NCBI GenBank assembly: GCA_937914895.1
Contig: CALGIL010000333.1
Coordinates: forward strand, 1-14,767
Reading direction: 5' to 3'
DNA length: 14,767 nucleotides
Source: an uncultured Angelakisella sp.
GTDB taxonomy: Bacteria; Bacillota; Clostridia; Oscillospirales; Ruminococcaceae
Under the pieces are notes generated by a model. It was given only the letters and a program-made list of their open reading frames with translations, made no database searches and was not told where the DNA came from. Positions 5,715-12,790 of this stretch are shown piece by piece; the stretch's first letter is position 1, and each line of letters opens with the position of its first letter. The translations under genes were made by a program, and so were the position numbers.

Positions 5715-5965
5715 TGCATTTTGCATCTAATGGCAAAGTCTCTGGGTCCGGGTCGTCCGCGGGCGGTTTTACGCCTTGCCATGGGACGCTTCGGACCTGT
5801 CATGCAGTCGCGTATGCCCATCTGAAAGACACGGAAAAACTCTTCCGCGTCCCAAAGCCTTTTGCGGGGAATGGAGCAATAGCACTGCGGCGGGAGAAAG
5901 ACCTCCCGCACAGGTACACCCGGCACCTTACCCGGGTATACTACCGCAAAGGGGGATGCATTCAT
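5715..5965 (+). promoter_or_regulatory. Structured 5' leader of the pot operon, candidate cis-regulatory RNA
   Basis: The leader has a series of stems: ATGGCAA (5730-5736) with TTGCCAT (5776-5782); ATGGGACGC (5781-5789) with GCGT and CCCAT (5810-5821, 3-base bulge); GAC-CGGAA (5828-5836) with TTCCG-GTC (5843-5851); a perfect 7-bp stem GCGGGAG/CTCCCGC (5890-5909); and ACCCGG/CCGGGT (5918-5937) just before the ribosome site AAAGGGGG. The first two stems share 5781-5782 and so are partly exclusive. None is followed by a T-run, so control of translation or RNA stability is likelier than attenuation. It does not fit a riboswitch class I can recognise. Confidence 0.5.
5730..5825 (+). CDS. Possible 31-codon upstream ORF in the pot leader
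   Basis: ATG 5730 to TGA 5825 encodes a basic peptide starting MAKSLGPGRPRAVLRL, rich in Arg and Pro. It begins about 15 nt after the predicted transcript start, so it would be almost leaderless, and no Shine-Dalgarno site is visible. It ends three bases before the hairpin at 5828-5851 and spans the first two leader stems, so its translation would reshape the RNA. This is a guess; it may not be translated. Confidence 0.2.
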   Translation: MAKSLGPGRPRAVLRLAMGRFGPVMQSRMPI

Positions 5966-7012
5966 ATGGAAAATGTCATGATTGGCCTGCGGGGAATCGC
6001 CGTGGATTTCGACGGGGAAAGAGTCCTTAAGGGGATCAATCTGGACATCATGGACAAGGAGTTTATCACATTCCTGGGCCCGTCCGGCTGTGGCAAGACC
6101 ACAACTCTCCGGATTATCGGCGGATTCGTCGAGCCCAGCGAAGGTGATGTTTTTTTTGAGGGAACCAGGATTAACGACCTGCCGCCCCACAAGCGGCAGG
6201 TGAATACCATCTTCCAGCGGTATGCCCTGTTCCCCCACCTAAACGTCTATGAAAACATCGAGTTTGGCCTTAAAGTCAGCAAGCTGCCGGAGCGGGAGCG
6301 GAAGCTGCGGGTCGGCGACGCCCTGGAGCTGGTGGGCCTGAAGGGGTACGAATACCGCAACGTCAACCTGCTCTCCGGCGGGCAGCAGCAGCGCATTGCC
6401 ATTGCCCGGGCCATTGTCAACCAGCCCAAGGTGCTGCTGCTGGACGAACCCCTGGGCGCCCTGGACTTAAAGCTGCGCAAGGAGATGCAGCGGGAGCTTA
6501 AGCGCATCCAGCAAAGCCTGGAGATCACTTTTCTCTATGTCACCCACGACCAGGAGGAGGCCCTGACCATGTCGGACCGGGTGGTGGTGATGAAGGACGG
6601 CAACATCCTCCAGATTGGCACGCCCCAGGATATTTATAACGAGCCCGCCAACGCCTTTGTGGCGGATTTTATCGGGGAAAGCAACATCATCGACGGCATT
6701 ATGCTGGAGGACTTTTTGGTGGAGTTTGCCAACGACACCTTCCCCTGCGTAGACAAGGGCTTTGAGGAAAACGAGCGCATCCAGGTGGTCATCCGGCCCG
6801 AGGACATCCGCATCGTCTCGCCGGACGACGGCAAAATTTCGGGGGTGGTGGAGACAGTCACCTTTATGGGGGTGCATTTCGAAATTGTCGTGGACGCCCT
6901 GGGCTACAAGTGGACCATCCACTCCACCATGAGCGTCCCCCCCGAAACCATCATCGGCATGGACTTTACCCCCGAGGACATCCACATTATGCGACGGATG
7001 GAGGAGGAGTAA
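5966..7012 (+). CDS. potA: Spermidine/putrescine ABC transporter ATP-binding protein PotA
   Basis: 348 residues. It hydrolyses ATP at the cytoplasmic face to drive polyamine import through PotB and PotC. Motifs: Walker A GPSGCGKTT at 38-46, Q-loop Q84 (IFQRYALFPH), signature LSGGQQQR at 136-143, Walker B LLLDE at 157-161 with D-loop LGALD, and H-loop His194 (THDQEEAL). A C-terminal TOBE-type regulatory domain lies at about 275-345, containing VVIRPEDIRIV. The open frame extends upstream past the promoter, so the true start is set by AAAGGGGG ten bases before ATG 5966 and by the conserved N-terminus MENVMIGLRGI. The stop TAA directly abuts potB. This is the first gene of a clear potABCD operon. 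PotA-type ATPases can look alike for other substrates, but the four-gene context is decisive. Confidence 0.95.
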   Translation: MENVMIGLRGIAVDFDGERVLKGINLDIMDKEFITFLGPSGCGKTTTLRIIGGFVEPSEGDVFFEGTRINDLPPHKRQVNTIFQRYALFPHLNVYENIEFGLKVSKLPERERKLRVGDALELVGLKGYEYRNVNLLSGGQQQRIAIARAIVNQPKVLLLDEPLGALDLKLRKEMQRELKRIQQSLEITFLYVTHDQEEALTMSDRVVVMKDGNILQIGTPQDIYNEPANAFVADFIGESNIIDGIMLEDFLVEFANDTFPCVDKGFEENERIQVVIRPEDIRIVSPDDGKISGVVETVTFMGVHFEIVVDALGYKWTIHSTMSVPPETIIGMDFTPEDIHIMRRMEEE

Positions 7013-7831
7013 ATGCCAAAAGCCAAGTACGCCTCTCTTCCCTACATTCTTTGGTCGCTGGTCTTTGTGGTGGCGCCCCTGGCGCTGGTGGTGGTCTTTG
7101 CCCTGACCACCCCCGACGGCGGCTTTACCATTGCCAACGTGACCAAAGTGGCGGAGTACACCCCGGTGTTCCTCCGCTCCCTGTGGCTGGCGGTGCTGGC
7201 CACGGCCGCCTGCCTGCTGGCGGGCTATCCCCTGGCCTTTATCATGAGCCGCCAGGGGGGCATCTCCCAGCGGACCCTGGTGATGCTGATTATGCTGCCC
7301 ATGTGGATGAACTTTCTGCTGCGCACCTACTCCTGGATGACTCTGCTGGAAAACAACGGCATCATCAACTCGCTGCTGGGGTTTTTCGGCCTGGGCCCCT
7401 TCCGGATGATCAACACCCAGGGGGCGGTGGTGCTGGGCATGGTGTATAACTATCTGCCCTTTATGATCCTGCCTTTGTACTCCATTATGACCAAAATCGA
7501 CGGGCGGGTCATCGAGGCGGCCCAGGACCTGGGCGCCAATAGCTTTCAGGTCTTTCTGCGGGTGGTGCTGCCCCTGAGCGTCCCCGGCATCACCACCGGC
7601 ATCACCATGGTATTCGTGCCCGCCATCTCCACCTTCATCATTTCCCGGATGCTGGGGGGCGGCGCCAACATGATGATCGGTGACCTCATCGACGCCCAGT
7701 TTTTGGGCAACGCCTACAACCCCAACCTGGGGGCGGCCATCTCCCTGGTGCTGATGATTTTTGTGCTGCTGATTATGAGCATGCTGAATATGTTTGAGGA
7801 TTCCGAGGACAAGGAGGGACTGATTTTATGA
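7013..7831 (+). CDS. potB: Spermidine/putrescine ABC transporter permease PotB
   Basis: 272 residues, one of two membrane subunits forming the polyamine channel. Six hydrophobic segments are visible, near residues 9-31, 55-78, 88-108, 137-160, 190-212 and 240-260. The loop that couples to PotA is the EAA motif starting at 168 (EAAQDLGANSFQVFLRVVLP). PotB-type sequence is seen in LPMWMNFLLRTYSWMTLL. Its ATG follows the potA TAA without a gap, and the ribosome site GGAGGAG lies inside the end of potA. It overlaps potC by 4 bp (ATGA). Confidence 0.95.
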   Translation: MPKAKYASLPYILWSLVFVVAPLALVVVFALTTPDGGFTIANVTKVAEYTPVFLRSLWLAVLATAACLLAGYPLAFIMSRQGGISQRTLVMLIMLPMWMNFLLRTYSWMTLLENNGIINSLLGFFGLGPFRMINTQGAVVLGMVYNYLPFMILPLYSIMTKIDGRVIEAAQDLGANSFQVFLRVVLPLSVPGITTGITMVFVPAISTFIISRMLGGGANMMIGDLIDAQFLGNAYNPNLGAAISLVLMIFVLLIMSMLNMFEDSEDKEGLIL

Positions 7832-8691
7832 AGCCTTCCATGAACCGCACCTCTAAAATCTACGTGGTCCTTCTGATGCTGTTCCTTTATATGCCCATCT
7901 TTGTCCTCATCCTCTTCAGCTTTAACGAAAACAAATCCCGCAGCGTCTGGACGGGGTTTTCCCTCCACTGGTACCGGGAGCTGTTTTCGGACCAGCTGAT
8001 TATGACCTCCCTGAAAAACACCCTTATCATCGCGGTGGTGGCCTCGGTCATCGCCCTGGTGCTGGGCACCGCGGCGGCCCTGGGCATCTATTCCATGCGC
8101 TCCCGGTGGTTTAAGTCGGTGCTGATGAACATCACCTATATGCCCATCCTAAACCCCGAAATCGTCACCGGCGTGTCGCTGCTGCTGCTGTTTGTCTTTG
8201 GCATGGACGCCGCCGCCAAGGTCAACGGGCTGCTGGGGTTCCATCTTCTGCCGGAGCTGGGCCTGGGCCTTGGCACCCTGATTATCGCCCACGTCACCTT
8301 CTGCACCCCCTATGTCATCCTAAACGTGCTGCCCAAGCTGCGGCAGATGGACCGCTTTGTCTACGAGGCGGCCCTGGACCTGGGGTGCAGCCCGGCCCTG
8401 GCCTTCTTCAAGGTCGTCATCCCCGAAATCATGCCCGGCATGATGACCGGCTTCCTTATGGCGCTGACCTATTCCATCGACGACTTTGTCATCAGCTACT
8501 TTGTCAGCAGCGCCACCACCCAAACCCTGCCGGTGACCATCGGCGCCATGGTGCGCCGCCGCATCAGCCCGAAGATCAACGCCCTGTCCGCCATCATATT
8601 TGTGGTGGTGCTGTCCATTTTGATCCTTTACAACCTGTACAGCGTGCGAAAAGAAAAGCAGCTGAAAAAAGGAGGAGAGAGCTTTCGATGA
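7828..8691 (+). CDS. potC: Spermidine/putrescine ABC transporter permease PotC
   Basis: 287 residues, partner permease of PotB. The N-terminal helix (about 11-31) is followed by the PotC-type segment SFNENKSRSVWTGFSLHWY, then helices near 65-88, 98-122, 145-168, 195-220 and 250-272. The EAA coupling loop starts at 180 (EAALDLGCSPALAFFKVVIP). The segment LTYSIDDFVISYF near 203-215 is characteristic of PotC. The gene overlaps potB by 4 bp upstream and potD by 4 bp downstream, which points to coupled translation and equal subunit output. Confidence 0.95.
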   Translation: MKPSMNRTSKIYVVLLMLFLYMPIFVLILFSFNENKSRSVWTGFSLHWYRELFSDQLIMTSLKNTLIIAVVASVIALVLGTAAALGIYSMRSRWFKSVLMNITYMPILNPEIVTGVSLLLLFVFGMDAAAKVNGLLGFHLLPELGLGLGTLIIAHVTFCTPYVILNVLPKLRQMDRFVYEAALDLGCSPALAFFKVVIPEIMPGMMTGFLMALTYSIDDFVISYFVSSATTQTLPVTIGAMVRRRISPKINALSAIIFVVVLSILILYNLYSVRKEKQLKKGGESFR

Positions 8692-9911
8692 AAACTTTAT
8701 TTGCGGTTTTGACGGCCCTTGCCATGGCCCTGACTTTAAGCGCCCCCGCCTTTGCCGACACCCCGTCGGAGGGTGGATACGACCTGGCATATTACGAGCA
8801 GTACAAGGGCCAGGGCCTCAGCGTCAATGTGTATAACTGGGGCGAGTACATCTCCAACGGGGACGACGGCTCCCTGGACGTCAACGCGGCCTTTGAGGAG
8901 CTGACCGGCATCAAGGTGGTATACAACACCTTTGACACCAACGAGATCCTGTACGCCAAGCTAAAAACCGGCGGCAGCAGCTACGACGTCATCATCCCCT
9001 CCGATTACACCATCGCCCGGATGATTGAGGAGGATATGCTGCGGCCCATCGACTTTGACCATGTGCCCAACTTCCGGTATATCGACCCCCAGTACGTGAA
9101 TCCCGACTACGACCCCCAAAACCGGTTCTCGGTGCCCTACACCTGGGGGACCGTGGGCCTCATCTACAACACCACCATGGTGGACCCCGGCGAGGACATG
9201 GAGACCTGGGACGTGCTGTGGAACGAAAAGTACAGCAAGAACATTCTCATGTTCGGCAACTCCCGGGACGCCTTTGCCATCGCCTTTAAGCGCATGGGCA
9301 CCTCCCTTAACGTCCAAAGCCAGGAACAGCTGGACGAGGCCACCCAGATGCTCATCCAGCAGAAGCCCCTGGTGCAGGCCTACGTCATGGATGAAATCTT
9401 TGACAAAATGACCGGGGGAGAGGCGGCCATCGCCCCCTACTATGCCGGCGACTTCATCACCATGCACGCCGACAACCCGGACCTGGCCTTTGCCTTTCCC
9501 CGGGAGGGCACCAACATCTTTACCGACGCCATGTGCATCCCCAAGGACGCCCAAAACCCGGAGCTGGCCGAACTGTATATCAACTTTATGCTGGAGCCCC
9601 AGGTGGGCCTTGCCAACATCCAGTACATCGGGTATTCCACCCCCAACGCCGCCGTCTACGACCTGCTGGACGACGAGACGAAGCAGAACCCCGTCCAGTA
9701 CCCCCCCAAGGAGCTTCTGGACACCTTTGAATACCTGACCCACCCGGACCCCCATCTGGCCAAGGCCATGGACGACGCCTGGACCAAAATCGTCTCCGCC
9801 GACCAGGCCTACAGCGATATGCTGCTGCCCGCGGTGCTGGCCGTCTGCGTGATTGCCATTGTCGCCCTTGCGGTGGTGCGCACCGTAAAGAAAAAGCGCC
9901 CCCAGGGCTGA
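8688..9911 (+). CDS. potD: Polyamine-binding protein PotD with C-terminal membrane anchor
   Basis: 407 residues from ATG 8688. GGAGGAGAG upstream and the 4-bp overlap with potC fix this start; the open frame extends further upstream but would lie inside potC. Residues 1-23 are a signal peptide ending AFA-D, with no cysteine for lipidation. The binding-protein fold covers about 43-375: NVYNWGEYI (48-56), SDYTIARM (105-112), WGTVGLIYN (153-161) and TDAMCIPKDA (279-288). Compared from memory with E. coli PotD, W51, Y54, S105, Y107 and D280 keep pocket positions, whereas the equivalents of Trp229 and Trp255 appear to be Tyr (251 or 252) and Phe278. Residues 379-398 are a hydrophobic helix followed by KKKRPQG, a membrane anchor. 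Bacillota PotD proteins are usually lipoproteins, so this design is unusual. It captures polyamine outside the cell and passes it to PotBC. Confidence 0.93.
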   Translation: MKTLFAVLTALAMALTLSAPAFADTPSEGGYDLAYYEQYKGQGLSVNVYNWGEYISNGDDGSLDVNAAFEELTGIKVVYNTFDTNEILYAKLKTGGSSYDVIIPSDYTIARMIEEDMLRPIDFDHVPNFRYIDPQYVNPDYDPQNRFSVPYTWGTVGLIYNTTMVDPGEDMETWDVLWNEKYSKNILMFGNSRDAFAIAFKRMGTSLNVQSQEQLDEATQMLIQQKPLVQAYVMDEIFDKMTGGEAAIAPYYAGDFITMHADNPDLAFAFPREGTNIFTDAMCIPKDAQNPELAELYINFMLEPQVGLANIQYIGYSTPNAAVYDLLDDETKQNPVQYPPKELLDTFEYLTHPDPHLAKAMDDAWTKIVSADQAYSDMLLPAVLAVCVIAIVALAVVRTVKKKRPQG

Positions 9912-9925
9912 CGGAACAGGCCGGC

Positions 9926-9947
9926 CACAAGCGGACATCCGCTTGTG
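9926..9947 (+). repeat. Perfect 9-bp hairpin after potD
   Basis: CACAAGCGG (9926-9934) and CCGCTTGTG (9939-9947) flank ACAT, 14 bases after the potD stop. It has no T-run (ACAAAGCC follows), so it more likely stabilises the mRNA 3' end than terminates on its own. Confidence 0.55.
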
Positions 9948-10002
9948 ACAAAGCCCCACAGTGCGGGAAACAAAGCGCCTTTGAAAAATAAAGCCGGACA
10001 GC

Positions 10003-10047
10003 CAAGAGGGCTTGTCGTCTGTACAAAGCAGGCGGCAGGCCCTTTTG
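10003..10047 (+). terminator. Possible terminator of the pot operon
   Basis: CAAGAGGGCTTG (10003-10014) pairs along all 12 bases with CAGGCCCTTTTG (10036-10047), using two G-U pairs, around a 21-base loop. The four Ts lie in the 3' arm, and GGTCCCCC follows. It is less compact than a standard terminator. Confidence 0.4.
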
Positions 10048-10112
10048 GTCCCCCTTCGGTAAACTTTCTGTAAAGCTTCCGCCGGTTTATTTGCCGCCTA
10101 TGGAAATTTCCC

Positions 10113-10135
10113 CCACAATTGTGGTATATTATATT
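10113..10135 (+). promoter_or_regulatory. Likely promoter region of the yfmF-yfmH-lgt-folD cluster with a 12-bp palindrome
   Basis: CCACAATTGTGG (10113-10124) is a perfect palindrome, directly followed by the AT-rich run TATATTATATT (10125-10135), which offers -10 boxes about 40-50 bp before the yfmF start. No good -35 is visible, so the exact promoter is uncertain and the palindrome could be an activator or repressor site. Confidence 0.4.
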
Positions 10136-10173
10136 GGTAAACTTGTCCCATTATACGGTAAGGGAGCGAAAGC

Positions 10174-11463
10174 ATGAGCGAGTATTTTAAACGTACGCCG
10201 CTGGGGGAGGAAATCTTCTTTTCCAGCGTCCGGGACCCCAAATTCAAGCATAATTCCATCACCGTCAATTTTCTGATCCCCCTGGAGGAGGAAAAGGCGG
10301 CGGGCCGCGCCGTCATCCCCTTCCTGCTGTGCCGGGGCTCCAGACAGCACCCCGACTTTACCCAGCTGGAGCAGACCCTGTGCAGGCTGTACGGCGCCGA
10401 CCTGGACGGGGACGTAAGTCAGTACGGGGAATATCAGATTTTAAGCTGTTCCATCAGCAGCGTGGACGACCGCTTTGCCCTGGACGGGGAAGCCATTACC
10501 GACCGGTGCGCCCGGCTGCTGGGGGAGATTGTCCTGGACCCCCGCATTGAGGACGGGGCCTTCCCCGAGGAGGAGGTCCGGCTGGAGCGCCAGAACCTGA
10601 TGGACACCATTGAGGCGGAGGTCAACGAAAAGCGCACCTACGCCATTAACCAGTGCCGCCGGGAGATGAGCCGGGGCACCCGTCTGGCCGTCAACAAGTA
10701 CGGCACCGTAAAGGCCGCCGGGGCCATTACCCCCCAGTCGGCGGCCCGGGACTACCGGGAGCTGACCTCCGCCGCCCGGGTGGAGATCATCTTTGTGGGC
10801 TGCGGCGACCCCGAGCCCGTGCGGCAGGTGTTTGAAGGCCTGTTTGCCGGCATCCGGCGCCAGCCGGTGCGGCACGCCCCCCAGCCCCTGGCGGAACAAG
10901 CCGGCGACCCGCGCCGCAAGGTGGAGCACATGGATGTGGTGCAGTCCAAGCTGGTGCTGGGGATGCGCCCCGGGGCTTTGCCGGACAAGCGCGCCATTGA
11001 CGCGGTGCGGCTGATGGCCTACCTGTACGGCGGCGCCCCCTTTGCCCTCCTATTCCAAAACGTCCGGGAAAAAATGAGCCTCTGCTATTACTGCGCCGCC
11101 CGCTTTGACCCCTCCGCCGGTATTTTGATGGTGGATACGGGGCTGGAGCAGTCCAAGCGCCAGCAGGCGGAAACCGCCATTCTGGACCAGCTGGGCGCCA
11201 TTGCCCGGGGGGACTTTGAGGCGGAGACCCTGGAGGCGGCAAAGCTTGCCTACACCAACAGCCTTGGCTCGGTGGGGGACAGCCTGGGCGCCGTGGAAAA
11301 CTGGTGCATGACCCGCATTTTGGAGGGGGCCAACTACTCCCCCGAGGACGAGGCGGCGGACATTCGCGCCATCACCGCCCGGGAGGTGGCCCAGGCCGCG
11401 GGCCGGGCCACCCTGGATACCGTCTATTTTCTCACCGGCAAGGAGGGTACGTCCCATGAATGA
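10174..11463 (+). CDS. yfmF: M16 peptidase-like protein, YfmF type (non-zinc-binding partner)
   Basis: 429 residues, built like M16 metallopeptidases: two related halves of about 200 residues. Where a zinc-binding HxxEH would sit (about residues 47-60), the sequence reads VIPFLLCRGSRQHPDF, with no such motif, so this subunit should not bind zinc. The second half keeps the substrate-contacting Arg/Tyr segment NVREKMSLCYYCAARF near 293-308. This split matches the YfmF/YfmH pairs of Bacillota (B. subtilis YmfF/YmfH), in which the two chains form one active enzyme; current database names link them to 5-aminopentanol modification of elongation factor P. AGGGAG stands eight bases before the ATG. 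The stop overlaps yfmH by 8 bp. It is followed in the same direction by yfmH, lgt and folD, probably in one transcript. Confidence 0.88.
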   Translation: MSEYFKRTPLGEEIFFSSVRDPKFKHNSITVNFLIPLEEEKAAGRAVIPFLLCRGSRQHPDFTQLEQTLCRLYGADLDGDVSQYGEYQILSCSISSVDDRFALDGEAITDRCARLLGEIVLDPRIEDGAFPEEEVRLERQNLMDTIEAEVNEKRTYAINQCRREMSRGTRLAVNKYGTVKAAGAITPQSAARDYRELTSAARVEIIFVGCGDPEPVRQVFEGLFAGIRRQPVRHAPQPLAEQAGDPRRKVEHMDVVQSKLVLGMRPGALPDKRAIDAVRLMAYLYGGAPFALLFQNVREKMSLCYYCAARFDPSAGILMVDTGLEQSKRQQAETAILDQLGAIARGDFEAETLEAAKLAYTNSLGSVGDSLGAVENWCMTRILEGANYSPEDEAADIRAITAREVAQAAGRATLDTVYFLTGKEGTSHE

Positions 11464-12733
11464 AGCCATTATTAAATCCCCTGTGCTGGGGGAGCAGTAC
11501 ACCCAAATTAAGCATCCCTCGGGGCTGACGGTCCTCCTCTGCCCCATGAGCGGCTTTTCTTCCGCCTACGCCCTGTTTGCAGCCAAGGTGGGGTCTATCG
11601 ACACCACCTTTAAAACCCCCGGGGAGGACGACTTTGTGGAGGTGCCCCCGGGCATCGCCCACTTTTTGGAGCACAAGATGTTTGAAAACGAGGAGGGGGA
11701 CGCCTTTCAGAAATACGCGGCCACCGGGGCGTCGGCCAACGCCTACACCTCCTTTGACCGCACCGCCTACCTCTTCAGCTGCTCGGACAACTTCCCCCAG
11801 GCCATGGAGATTCTGCTGGACTTTGTCTCCCGCCCCTACTTTACCCCCGAATCGGTGCAGAAGGAGCAGGGCATCATCGGCCAGGAAATCCAGATGTACG
11901 ACGACAGCCCCTCCTGGCAGACCATGGTGGGCCTGCTGGAATCCCTGTACCATAACAACCCCGTCCGCCTGGACATCGCCGGCACGGTGGAATCCATTTC
12001 GGAGATTACCGCGGACCTTTTGTACCGCTGCTACCACACCTTTTACAACCTGAGCAACATGGTGCTGGCGGTGGCCGGCAGCTTTGACCCCCAGGTGGTG
12101 CTGGATCTCTGCGATAAAATCCTGAAGCCCCAGGAGGAGGTGGAGATCCAGTGGCGCCGGGCCGACGAGCCCCGGGAGGTGGCCGCCCACCGCAAGGCAA
12201 AGGCCCTGTCGGTATCGGTGCCCATGTTCCAAATCGGCTTTAAGGGCGAGGCGGGGGATACCCTGCAAAACCTGAAGGCCCAGGTCATGGACGAAATCCT
12301 GCTGGAGATCCTCTGCGGTGAATCCTCCCCCCTGTACCGCAGGCTGTACGACCAGGGCCTCATTAACGCCACCTTCGAGTACGAGGTGCTGGCGGGCCGG
12401 GATTATCTGGTGCCCATGTACGGCGGCGAAAGCCGCGACCCCGACGCGGTGTACGACGCCATCTGCCGGGAGGCGGAGCGCCTTTGCAAAGAGGGCATTC
12501 CCGCGGACGCCTTTGACTGGTGCCGCAAGGCCACCTATGGGCGGTATGTGGGCATGTACAGCCGGGTGGACGCCGTGGCAAGTCTTTTGGTGCTGACCCA
12601 TTTTTCGGGCCTAGAGAATATGTACGAGCTGCTGGACCTGGTGCGGGACCTGACCCTGGAGGACCTGACCGACCGCCTTGGGCGGGATTTTCAGCCCAGG
12701 TACAGCGCCGTCTCCATTGTGGAGCCGGTCTGA
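11456..12733 (+). CDS. yfmH: M16 family zinc metallopeptidase, YfmH type
   Basis: 425 residues. The inverted zinc motif HxxEH is present as HFLEH, with His69 and His73 as ligands and Glu72 as catalytic base, in the typical setting PPGIAHFLEHKMF. Glu144 in GQEIQMYDD is the likely third zinc ligand, about 70 residues on as in the family. The helix ATGASANAYTSFDRTAYLF (about 86-104) is another M16 hallmark. The second half (about 230-425) lacks zinc ligands. The protein complements YfmF, which has the Arg/Tyr half-site but no HxxEH. The gene overlaps yfmF by 8 bp and lies 57 bp before lgt. There is no signal peptide, so it is cytoplasmic. The substrate is unknown; in B. subtilis the homologues are tied to EF-P modification. 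Confidence 0.92.
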   Translation: MNEAIIKSPVLGEQYTQIKHPSGLTVLLCPMSGFSSAYALFAAKVGSIDTTFKTPGEDDFVEVPPGIAHFLEHKMFENEEGDAFQKYAATGASANAYTSFDRTAYLFSCSDNFPQAMEILLDFVSRPYFTPESVQKEQGIIGQEIQMYDDSPSWQTMVGLLESLYHNNPVRLDIAGTVESISEITADLLYRCYHTFYNLSNMVLAVAGSFDPQVVLDLCDKILKPQEEVEIQWRRADEPREVAAHRKAKALSVSVPMFQIGFKGEAGDTLQNLKAQVMDEILLEILCGESSPLYRRLYDQGLINATFEYEVLAGRDYLVPMYGGESRDPDAVYDAICREAERLCKEGIPADAFDWCRKATYGRYVGMYSRVDAVASLLVLTHFSGLENMYELLDLVRDLTLEDLTDRLGRDFQPRYSAVSIVEPV

Positions 12734-12790
12734 CGCCAAAACCGAAGCGTCGGATCTGCGCGGGCCCTAAAACGGAAAGAAGGAATCGAC

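Noticed and set aside
5678..5965. N-terminal extension of PotA in the same open frame
   Set aside because: Its first ATG lies upstream of the promoter, the extension has no conserved sequence, and PotA proteins normally start at the position of 5966.
8385..8687. 101-codon upstream extension of PotD
   Set aside because: It lies within potC in another frame; the signal peptide and ribosome site fix the start at 8688.
8961..9959. 332-codon minus-strand ORF opposite potD
   Set aside because: A shadow of the GC-rich potD codons; the translation is Gly/Val/His-rich low complexity with no recognisable family.
11432..12601. 389-codon minus-strand ORF opposite yfmH
   Set aside because: A shadow frame with Gly/His/Val-rich composition; the plus strand carries an intact zinc peptidase.
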